Origin: Strobilurus pachycystidiatus
Lineage: Eukaryota; Basidiomycota; Agaricomycetes; Agaricales; Physalacriaceae
Length of the DNA: 64,000 bases
Direction: 5' to 3'
Assembly (NCBI GenBank): GCA_019915135.1
Contig: JAHLMK010000001.1
Span: forward strand, 1,736,001-1,800,000
Shown one piece after another: positions 56,298 to 64,000 of the stretch; positions within the stretch are counted from its first letter, which is position 1, and every line of letters starts with the position of its first letter. A program made the position numbers and the translations under genes. The notes under the pieces are model-generated. The model had not been told where the DNA came from. It searched no databases and saw only the letters and a list, made by a program, of their open reading frames with translations.

Positions 56298-57479
56298 ATG
56301 TCTTCTGTATGTCTCCCACAAGAACTCATACAAACCATAATCCAGGAACTACTCGCCGATAAGCCAGCGTTGCGCTCGTGCTCCCTAGTCTGCCATTCTT
56401 GGGCCCCCATCGCGCAGCGTTGTCTCTTCTCCTTCATCTCTCTGGCCCCCTCCTTGTTCGGTCTTTCCCAAAACCAACGAACCCCCCTCATCGCGCGGTT
56501 TCATACCATTACTTCCGCCGCTCCGCACCTTCTCCGTTATGTCCGCATACTCGAGTTCGATCCCACCAGCGACGCGGTGCAGTATCTCTTTGCTAGCAGC
56601 ACAACGCTGGAGGAGGTTCGCCTGGTGAACTTTCTCGGGGACCCGGACATGTCAAAAGTGGAAGATGTCGTCGCGGCAATACTTTCGCTTCCGTCTGTGA
56701 CGCGTTTGACTGTACGCGATAGTCCATCGTACCCAGCACAGATCACCCCCATCCTCCGCCACTGTCCGCAGCTCCGCTATCTCACCATGAGTCGGGTCAT
56801 GCTCGACCACCTCGCCGAGTGCGATCCCATGACGGGCAAGGTCATCCAACTCAAATCCATAGCGGTCAACCGCATCACGCCCGAAATCCTCTCAGACCTC
56901 GCAGAAAACGTCCTCGACCTGACGCAGCTCCGCTCGTTTTCCGCACAATTCTATCCCTTCTTCTACGATCACCGCAGAATCGAACGAGCGGTCCCCATTC
57001 TCCAAAAAATCCTACAATCCAATGATGGGACGTTGGAACACCTTCACCTCGATGTTTTCCTCCAGGGTTCGTGCTCTCCAAGCTCTTCTCGCTTTCTTCT
57101 GTGTCCTGACCATTGCCCAGAGCCTCTTCACAAGCTCATGAACTTATCGCGCCTTCGAACCCTCGAACTGTGTCTACCCACTCCCAAGCTCAAGTCCGAA
57201 AGCCCCTTCTCAACATCCGAAGCGACTCTCAGCTGGCTACTAGCCTCACTCGAGAGCCTAGAAAGCACCTCGCTCGAGATCATCACCATCCAGAAGGTTC
57301 CCGTTACAGACACTTCCATTCGACTCGCCAGCCAGATTGATATTTACCTCAGCAAACTGCCCCGCCTGCTGCTCGCATATGTCATGCTGTGTGATACATA
57401 TGTCCCTGCGCGCGACCTCTTCCCGCTCCTTGATGCGCGTGGTGCCCTCTGCGGGCAGATCGCGCCGAGGATGCTATGA
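56298..57479 (+). CDS. F-box-like protein of the basidiomycete-expanded type
   Basis: An N-terminal F-box-like motif is present, LPQELIQTIIQELLADKPAL with RSCSLVCHSWAPIAQRCLFS, the usual start of the large family of Agaricomycete F-box proteins; these are candidate SCF substrate receptors binding Skp1. The remainder has leucine-rich spacing (SLPSVTRLTVRDSPSYPAQI, HCPQLRYLTMSRV, LSRLRTLELCLPTP, SLESTSLEIITIQKVP). The frame is open over 393 codons. However, a 54-nt stretch (about 57066-57119, starting GTTCGT and ending CCCAG) looks like a frame-neutral intron; its removal joins DVFLQ to EPLHKLMNLSRL and deletes 18 residues of unlikely composition. The ligand is unknown. Confidence 0.8.
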   Translation: MSSVCLPQELIQTIIQELLADKPALRSCSLVCHSWAPIAQRCLFSFISLAPSLFGLSQNQRTPLIARFHTITSAAPHLLRYVRILEFDPTSDAVQYLFASSTTLEEVRLVNFLGDPDMSKVEDVVAAILSLPSVTRLTVRDSPSYPAQITPILRHCPQLRYLTMSRVMLDHLAECDPMTGKVIQLKSIAVNRITPEILSDLAENVLDLTQLRSFSAQFYPFFYDHRRIERAVPILQKILQSNDGTLEHLHLDVFLQGSCSPSSSRFLLCPDHCPEPLHKLMNLSRLRTLELCLPTPKLKSESPFSTSEATLSWLLASLESLESTSLEIITIQKVPVTDTSIRLASQIDIYLSKLPRLLLAYVMLCDTYVPARDLFPLLDARGALCGQIAPRML

Positions 57480-57699
57480 ACTGTTGATTGGGCGCATCCT
57501 ACTTGTTAGGCAATTTGTGGATGAGTAGTAGTACTCTTGGGTTACAGCTGAGATGTTCTAGACTTGCAGGATTCATTGTATTCTCGCGGTGCGGCGGGAG
57601 CACACCGCAAAGACACATTGTATCCAACGAGTGTGAATGTTATCATGTATATATTGTAAACCCCAAATTAAAACACTCGAATCTGGTACTGTATGTCGT

Positions 57700-60367
57700 T
57701 TAAGATCTACTTGGACTATGCTCATTCGAGTGGTCGCCGTGTTTCTCCTTATCGTCTGAATCGTCGCGGGGTTTCTCTCGATTGTCTGAACCGTCATGAT
57801 GGTTCTCATTGGGTGTCGACACAGCAATATCTTCGAGGTTCTCCGGCGGGGTTGGTCCCTTCTCTAGATCCTTTGGGGCATCCTCCTGTTTGCCTTTGAC
57901 GGTCACTCGTTTGAGAGTGTAATGCCGGATGAAGAGAGCTAGGAAAAGACTCAGTATCGAACGACCTCCGTAGTACCAATACTGACTCATCACGAAGCCA
58001 ACAAATATTATCGGAACGAGTACGAGCCATATGTCGCTGATGCTCTTGGCATACGCTTGAATTATGAGACCTCGCTCAGTTGGATCCTGTACGTGGTCAG
58101 AAACTGAACATTTGACGAGCAGAGCGCCATACAGAGATCGACTTGAGTTTCCTCACACTCTGTGTCAGGGAACTAGCGTCCAATGACTCCGATAATGCCT
58201 GGGCTGCACCGGGAATATTGTCAATGCGGTTCCGCAGCGTCTAAGAGAGCAATGAGACAACAGTAACCCATCAGAGGAAAGAGATACTCACACTCGAAAA
58301 TATGACCTGGCCGATTGAGACACCGATGGTGCCTCCTAGTGTACGGATGAAACCAAAGGTACCAGTCGAAGTAGCCATGTCTTTCAAAGGCATTGCAGCT
58401 TGGAGGGCGATGAGCGGCACCTAGAAACACGTTAGATCACCTCAACAAGGATGAGGCAACAAGCTCCATTAACACATACCTGGAAAAGGCTTCCAAGTCC
58501 GAAACTTGCAATGAGAAGGAATACCACCTTCTTCCATGTCTCGCTATAGCTATCGAGCATAATCATCAAACCATAGCCGATGCAGAATACTACCCATGAG
58601 GTCCATATGATCACCCGGTAATGACCGGTCCGTGCAGTGAGCACGCCACCAAGGGCACTCGTAATCGAGGAGCCCAGCGAGTACGGAAGCATCCGTACTC
58701 CAGCCCCAGTTGCGCTGCTCCCGAGGATTTGAAAGTAGACAGGCAGATAGTAGGCACCGCAGAAAAATGCTATGGCATGCAGGAATGACGACGACAAAAT
58801 GACTGCTGTGGTTCGCGTCTAGGAGGGTTTCTCAGTAAGCACTTCCCGTGCATGGTGAGAAAGGGTCTGACCTTGAAGAGACGAGGAGGAATGATGGGGC
58901 TGCGTTGTGTGAAACACTCGAACACCGCTGCGCTGATCAAAAGGAATCCTCCGACAGCTATAAGCGCTATCGTTTTTGCGTCTTGCCCTATGATAGACAC
59001 TCAATCGGACTTCTGTACACGGGAAATCATGCGAATACTGACAACTGGTCTCACTGAAGTTGAACCCGATCAGAAGGCATACAACGCCACTGATTATGAG
59101 TCCAAGGCCGACGAAGTCGAAGGTTTGAACATGCTCCCGGAATGTGCGACCAACGTGTGGGTTCAAATTGAGGAAAAAGAACAGTAAACTCGCAGCGACA
59201 CCGCCGGTTGGCCTGATACAACGTGTTAGAGTGCCACTTACTGTATAGTATGGAAAGGAAATCATCTCACAGATTAATCCAGAAGCACCACCTCCAGGTT
59301 ACATGATCCGTGAATACCTACAATGCAGCGTTAGATGATGCATAGCCCAGATACTGTTTTCGACTCACACCGCCGAGTAAGGGCCCAATAACGCTATGAG
59401 CGGTATGAGCTGAGAACTGATAAGGAACGGCTGACTCACCTGGCAATTCCCCAGGTCGCTCCAATGAAGCCACCGTACTTGCCACGTCTTTATGAGTCAA
59501 GATTGAGTCAGAACGTCAGCAACCATCAGAGACTTACTCGTTGAGTGGTACGATGTCACTGATAGTGATATTAACCTGCGAATCCACGAGTTAGTGACTT
59601 CGGTCGATATTCGCGCAAAGGCCGGACCATCTGCAGAATTCCACCACCGCCAATCCCCTGAACGGCTCTGCAGATAATGAGCCATGTCATAGTTTGAGCA
59701 GCGCCACAGAGCGCCGAGCCAATCTGGAGATGTGGTCAGTATCTGTCGGGCTTATCGAGTTGGCAGAGGTATGGTACAAACCAGAAACACGATGATGCAT
59801 GAGTATAATATAGGTTTCCGGCCTGGCGGTATTCCGTCAGAGTAATGTTCTAGCTTGAAGACCACGCGTACCTATCAGGTCAGAAAGTTTGCCGTATAAC
59901 GGGGAGAGCGAGGCAGCAGCGAGCAAGTATGCACTGTTTCCGAATTGTTAGATTCACCTAAACGATCTTGGCCGGCCGAGAATAGGAGCGTACCTTCCAA
60001 CCCAGCTGTAATTCTGGCCATCCCCAAGATCGTTTACAATTGTGGGGAGGGCGGTCGCCACGATAGTCTAATAATGTGCGTGTCTGACGTGAGAGTGCGA
60101 GATACGAGAGGGGCTGCGCGACATGCCTGGTCCACGGCGGCGAGGAAGGTACAGCACATGAGGCCAAAGAAGACCTACAGACGGTCGCATTCAGAAAGAA
60201 TACGCGTAGAAATGCAAGCTACTCCATACAACCGGTAGGTTATTTTTTGGGAGTACATGGGTCTCAAGATCCTTCCATGATTGCCCTGGTTTCTCCTTCC
60301 TCTTGCTAGGATCCGGAACTTCTGGCGCGGATTCCAAGGTCGGAGTAGAGGGAACGGTGGTGGACAT
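57700..60367 (-). CDS. MFS drug:H+ antiporter, DHA2 (14-TM) type
   Basis: Plasma-membrane exporter of the DHA2 family, usually linked to export of toxic small molecules or metabolites. After the charged N-terminus (MSTTVPSTPTLESAPEVPDP), TM1 reads GLMCCTFLAAVDQ, joined to TIVATALPTIVNDLGDGQNY with SWVGS, a DHA2 hallmark. The loop 2-3 motif is LYGKLSDLIGRKPILY, followed by ICRAVQGIGGGGILQMVNIT. Motif C is GGFIGATWGIASVIGPLLGG with VSWRWCFWINLPTGGVA. The later half has SSSFLHAIAFFCGAYYLPVY, GVRMLPYSLGSSITSALGG and STGTFGFIRTLGGTIGVSIG. The C-terminus is an acidic, repetitive Asp/Lys/Glu tail (DNREKPRDDSDDKEKHGDHS). More than ten introns. No biosynthetic cluster lies next to it. Confidence 0.9.
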
Positions 60368-60932
60368 GGCGGGAATGCGGAAGAGGACCGTGAGGATGCA
60401 GAACCAACCTGGCCTTGAGTCTTATAAACCACGATGTCATTTTATGGCAGGACTATTTTTGTGACTTTGCCATGGCCGTTTTGCCGCCGGCATGAACATG
60501 GGCAATTCGGCCCCTGCCCATCGCAAGCCTAAGGTGAGACTTAGGGTTTGACGAGGCAAGTTGAATGGGCTCAGAGTGTAAGCATCCGACACCAGGCTAC
60601 ATGGAGGCGCGTTGGATGGTAGCAAGACGATCGAAGATACCCGGATCGGCCGATCAGAACAAAGTGTGGCGTAGGGTCTCTGCATCAAGCTTACAAGTGC
60701 GTATTACTCTCATGAATGCTTTCCTTCGGTTGAATCGGCTGGCCTGATAACTTACGGCTTGCCTCGGTTCCGTATCCAATTTCGTCAAGTCTCAGCGCCG
60801 CATTGACGCCGAAGTCGGAACAGCAGTATTCGGTGGCAGTGCTGTTTGCTTTGGCAGTGCTTTCACACAGGTCATCCTTGAATATCACTCACACCTTTGA
60901 CTCTGAGAATAACCTTCTCTTCTCCGCCCATC
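60368..60932. promoter_or_regulatory. Divergent promoter between DHA2 transporter and Ran
   Basis: 565 bp with only short ORFs of no recognisable character. Confidence 0.45.
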
Positions 60933-62024
60933 ATGTCCACCGAACAAATCCCCACATTCAAGCTCGTCCTTGGTGCGTCCCTCTCCGCCGCTCTGCCTGC
61001 TTTTCCTTTTTCTGACGCGTTCCGCTGCTTTTTCTTTGATCGATGTTGATTTCTTGCAATCTGCCTATATCCAACCAATCTGGCCCGCCTTTCGCTACTC
61101 TGCACTCTAATCGCTGCCAACAGTCGGTGACGGTGGCACTGGAAAGACCACTTTCGTCAAGGTTCGCACTGCTGTAGTGCCTTGCACAGATCGCGTACTG
61201 ATCACAGTCCTTCAACAGCGCCACTTGACTGGAGAGTTCGAGAAAAAATACATTGGTGCGCATTGCTTCCCATTTCCGCGTCGCCTCTCCCTTTTCAGCA
61301 AGTTCTGACGTTCTTGCCGTCTTTCAACAGCCACTCTCGGTGTCGAAGTCCACCCCCTCTCATTCACCACCAACTTCGGTACCATCTGCTTCAACGTCTG
61401 GGACACCGCTGGACAGGAGAAGTTTGGCGGGCTCCGCGATGGATACTACATCCAGGGCCAGTGCGGTATCATCATGTTCGACGTGACATCCCGCATCACC
61501 TACAAGAACGTCCCCAACTGGCATCGCGATCTCGAGCGTGTCTGCGAAAACATCCCCATCGTCCTGTGCGGAAACAAAGTCGATGTCAAGGTCCGTCCAA
61601 TCCCTGCCCATCGATCGGCGCCACATTTCTCATCGATGCGCCTGTCTGTAGGAGCGGAAAGTGAAGACTGGCGCGGTTACCTTCCACCGGAAGAAGAACC
61701 TCCAGTACTTTGAGATCTCCGCCAAATCCAACTACAACTTTGAGAAGCCTTTCCTCTGGCTTGCGAGGAAGTTGGTTGGGTGCGTGCAAATGATGCGGGA
61801 TCAGTTTTGTGATGCTGACTTTTCCTCATCAGAAACAACGGCCTCGAATTCGTTGCCGCCCCCGCTCTTGCCCCCGCTACGGTCTCTGTTGATCCTGTCC
61901 TGATGGAGCAGTACAACAGGGAGTTGGAAGAGGTAAATTGACACCTCTTCTGTCCTCTTGCAGTTACTAACCCATATCCCAGGCCAACGCCATTCCTCTG
62001 CCCGAGGAAGATGATGATCTGTAA
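60933..62024 (+). CDS. GSP1: Ran GTPase (nuclear transport)
   Basis: Small GTPase that drives nucleocytoplasmic transport and spindle/nuclear-envelope assembly. [13 protein letters not shown] is followed by a large intron, then the P-loop [13 protein letters not shown]. Next come [12 protein letters not shown] and the switch I segment [17 protein letters not shown], joined over an intron. Switch II is [18 protein letters not shown], then [20 protein letters not shown] and GNKVDVK with the base-binding NKVD, joined to [20 protein letters not shown] and [20 protein letters not shown]. The C-terminus is [20 protein letters not shown] and [13 protein letters not shown], the acidic Ran tail with no prenylation Cys. 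Seven small exons. Near-identical to Ran throughout, so highly reliable. Confidence 0.97.
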
Positions 62025-62572
62025 ATTACACTGCCAACCCCCATTCCACGATTTTCTCTCGCTATATCAATCACGCTCTCCCAATATAACAACGCATACT
62101 ACTTAGTCTCATAGACCGTTCTGTTGTATAGTGTCGCGTGCTATTACACTGTTAGGTTTGTTTTATACAAAGGAACACTGTTAATTGGGTGACTTCGGGC
62201 GAGCGCGAACAGTTTTCATACTATGTACAGCTAACTTCTCATTTTACCAGGTTTAGCTGAGAACATCAATCCGAATCCCACGAGCAAGGTGCACAAGTAC
62301 AGTCAGTGTTGGTTATGCATACACGAGCGCTGAAAGTCCGATGCGTGCCTCTTGACTCCCATTCAGATGGCGAATTTTCAGGGAGAATTGATGACATTAG
62401 ATCCAGAAAACTTTATCTCAAAACGTGCATCTCTGAAATCACACCAACAAAACCCTGACTGGGACGGCCGTCGATGATTTTGATGTGTGTGGATAATACA
62501 AGCGGAGCCTGCAGCATGTGTGATGGTAGTGGCATACGAAGGACATAGGCAACATATAACCTAAACGACGAT
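62025..62572. other. Convergent intergenic region, Ran and RPL26 3' UTRs
   Basis: 548 bp between convergent stops. A minus-strand open stretch at 62413-62634 continues from the RPL26 exon but is explained by read-through of its last intron. Confidence 0.5.
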
Positions 62573-63275
62573 TTACTGCACCAGTGATCAGATGGATAGA
62601 AAGAGCCACGAGTGTTTCGACGTACCTCGGCCATCTCAACATCTGTCGAGGTGGACTTCTTCCTGTCCTTACGGTCGAGGATGGCCCGCCTGGAAATCTA
62701 TCAGCGACCAATTGACGAAAGCAGAGGGGCAAGCGCACCTGTCCTTGTCCATCTTGACGGTGGTGATCACAACGTTGCTGGGGTGGATGCCAATGGGAGC
62801 CGATGCGCCATTGGACTTGTCCCGCGCCACCCGGTCGACGTGGATAACCCATTTCTTGCGGTAGACCTGGGTCACCTTGCCCTCACGCCCCTTGTACTTT
62901 CCGCGCACGATGCGGACCTCGTCGTCCTTGCGAACCGGTAGTGAGCGTGCCTGTGGGACCCGTCAGACGGAAGTTTATCGACCAAGCTGCGAATTCACGT
63001 TGTGCTTGCCGCGGAGCTCTTTTGAAAGCGCAGAGGACATGATCTTGCGGCGGATCGAGGAGGGGGCATCGAAGTGGGCCTTTCTGGCCTTGCGCCGTGA
63101 GGAGGAGACGTCTGTGAAAAAAAGTGCGCATGAGCATTCGTCCAGCCTCATCCAGCGCCAAGTCGGGCCATCCAGCGTTCCCCCGGCCGCAATTCCGCCC
63201 AAAAACCGCCAGGACGCAGCGGGAGCGCAGCCAGAGCGTGTCAGACGAGAGCGACGCACCGGCAGAGTACTTCAT
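62573..63275 (-). CDS. RPL26: 60S ribosomal protein L26 (uL24)
   Basis: Cytosolic large-subunit protein near the exit tunnel. Exon 1 MKYSA (63275-63261) joins over an intron (about 63112-63260) to [20 protein letters not shown] and [19 protein letters not shown]. After another intron come [60 protein letters not shown] and DKDR. Over a third intron this joins [22 protein letters not shown] last intron (62576-62625, 50 nt) is followed at once by TAA (62573-62575), so the final coding exon consists of the stop codon alone. The usual L26 length and conserved KYKGREGKV block are present. Start codon lies 132 bp from divergent FRG1. Confidence 0.94.
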
Positions 63276-63407
63276 CGTGGGTCTTGAGGCGGTCGTCGGT
63301 GCTTTGCGTTGGTGGTCTTACAGGTCCGGGCGCAATCCGCTTTCCCCACGGTTCTGATTACCGGGTGGCAGTGCCAAACCCTAACCCGTGGTCTTCCTCA
63401 GTCACTC

Positions 63408-64000
63408 ATGTCAGACAAGGTCCGCTCGACCAAGCTCAGGTTCAAAGGGGAGAAGGTGAAGAAGAAGAGAAAGCGGGATGCCGACGACGAGGGGCGGGCC
63501 GGCGGGAGCAAGCGCAAGGACGACGACAAGGACCCCGACACGTGGGTCTTTCCGGACAACGCCAACGAAATCCGCGGGCCCACCTTCCTGATCCACCCCT
63601 CCGACCCGTCGCCCATCACCCTCAACTTCAACTCGACCACCAACCGCGTCGTCCTGCACGTGCTCGACAAGGACCGCGCCGACGACGCCGCCGAGATATC
63701 CATCCTCGACCGCACCCCCGCCGACGTCGCCCAGGTCTGGGTCACCACGCGCGTCGCCGGCTCGCCCACGGTCAATCTGCGCTCAGGCACCGGCGAGGGC
63801 AAGTTTCTCTCCTGCGACGCCCATGGCCTCGTGTCCTCTGACCGGGATGCCCGCGGGCCGCAGGAGGAGTGGACCCCCGTGGTCATGCCCGACGGCATGG
63901 TCGCCTTCATGAACGTCTATGAGAAGTATCTCGGCGTCGATGAAGTCGCCGGCGGGACCCTCCAGCTTCGCGGCGACAGCGACGAGGTCGGCTTCCGCGA
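63408..64000 (+). CDS. FRG1: FRG1-like protein (5' part; runs off the window)
   Basis: Homologue of FRG1, a nuclear/nucleolar actin- and RNA-associated protein with a fascin-like beta-trefoil fold, linked to pre-mRNA splicing. MSDKVRSTKLRFKGEKVKKK opens a Lys-rich basic region matching the start of FRG1 proteins (KLVFKG..KKKKR). It continues DPDTWVFPDNANEIRGPTFL, a Pro/Asp-rich insert, VAQVWVTTRVAGSPTVNLRS and GTGEGKFLSCDAHGLVSSDR. Then come GPQEEWTPVVMPDGMVAFMN and YEKYLGVDEVAGGTLQLRGD. The frame is open to base 64000 without an intron so far. The segment RGPTFLIHPSDPSPITLNFN with its following loop is longer than in animal FRG1. The 3' part is outside the window. Confidence 0.9.
   Translation, partial: MSDKVRSTKLRFKGEKVKKKRKRDADDEGRAGGSKRKDDDKDPDTWVFPDNANEIRGPTFLIHPSDPSPITLNFNSTTNRVVLHVLDKDRADDAAEISILDRTPADVAQVWVTTRVAGSPTVNLRSGTGEGKFLSCDAHGLVSSDRDARGPQEEWTPVVMPDGMVAFMNVYEKYLGVDEVAGGTLQLRGDSDEVGFR

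Noticed and set aside
63284..63841. Arg/His-rich plus-strand ORF of 185 codons
   Set aside because: Frame-shifted shadow of the FRG1 coding sequence; composition typical of a GC-rich alternative frame.
1..64000. CRISPR arrays, operons, ribosome-binding sites, prophage or IS elements
   Set aside because: Spliced genes and gene content show a fungal nuclear genome; none of these structures was seen.

Overview
This is nuclear DNA of a filamentous basidiomycete, most likely an Agaricomycete. Almost every gene is split by GT-AG introns of about 45-65 nt. The products include basidiomycete-style BCS1-like AAA proteins, F-box-like proteins, a secreted DUF1996 protein and a GH95 glycosidase. Spacing is compact, and neighbours are often divergent over 75-170 bp. 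All gene models were spliced by eye from family motifs and splice sites. Exon edges are good to a few codons where a family motif crosses the junction and weaker elsewhere. No prokaryotic features, rRNA, tRNA or CRISPR arrays were seen.

Layout. 1-6.5 kb: GAA1 (GPI transamidase, cut by the window start), divergent from a USP48-like deubiquitinase. 6.7-14.3 kb, minus strand: a conserved unnamed protein with a putative Ig-like fold, the U1 snRNP factor LUC7, and a DnaJ-ankyrin protein. 14.58-14.96 kb: a MITE-like element in the promoter shared with the BCS1-like gene (15.1-16.7 kb). 17.0-21.0 kb: dense housekeeping block of BUD23, BET3, mitochondrial uS13 and XAP5. 22.5-25.5 kb: secreted DUF1996 protein and V-ATPase subunit D. 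25.5-29.6 kb: a decayed SDR pseudogene and a Ser/His-rich protein whose last codons are interrupted by a 407-bp MITE with 98-bp perfect terminal inverted repeats. 29.65-41 kb: GH95 fucosidase-like enzyme, arylamine N-acetyltransferase, SLC25 carrier, myo-inositol-type sugar transporter and a 2OG-oxygenase-like protein. 41-49.6 kb: RRN6-like Pol I factor divergent from mitochondrial uL3, an EthD-like protein, a DUF7726-like protein and a two-finger GATA factor. 49.7-56.3 kb: gene-poor stretch with eroded ORFs that contains GID4. 56.3-64 kb: F-box-like protein, DHA2-type drug transporter, Ran GTPase, RPL26 and FRG1 (cut by the window end).

Housekeeping functions dominate: GPI anchoring, splicing, ribosome biogenesis and translation, ER-Golgi tethering, vacuolar acidification, nuclear transport and proteolysis. 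The accessory layer (DUF1996, GH95, NAT, transporters, pseudogenes, MITEs) lies mainly at 21-30 kb and 50-56 kb. The most noteworthy signals are the MITE that rewrote the C-terminus of the Ser/His-rich protein (28.3 kb), a second 8-bp-TSD MITE in a divergent promoter (14.6 kb), two GC-AG introns in BUD23, and an RPL26 stop codon placed directly after an intron.
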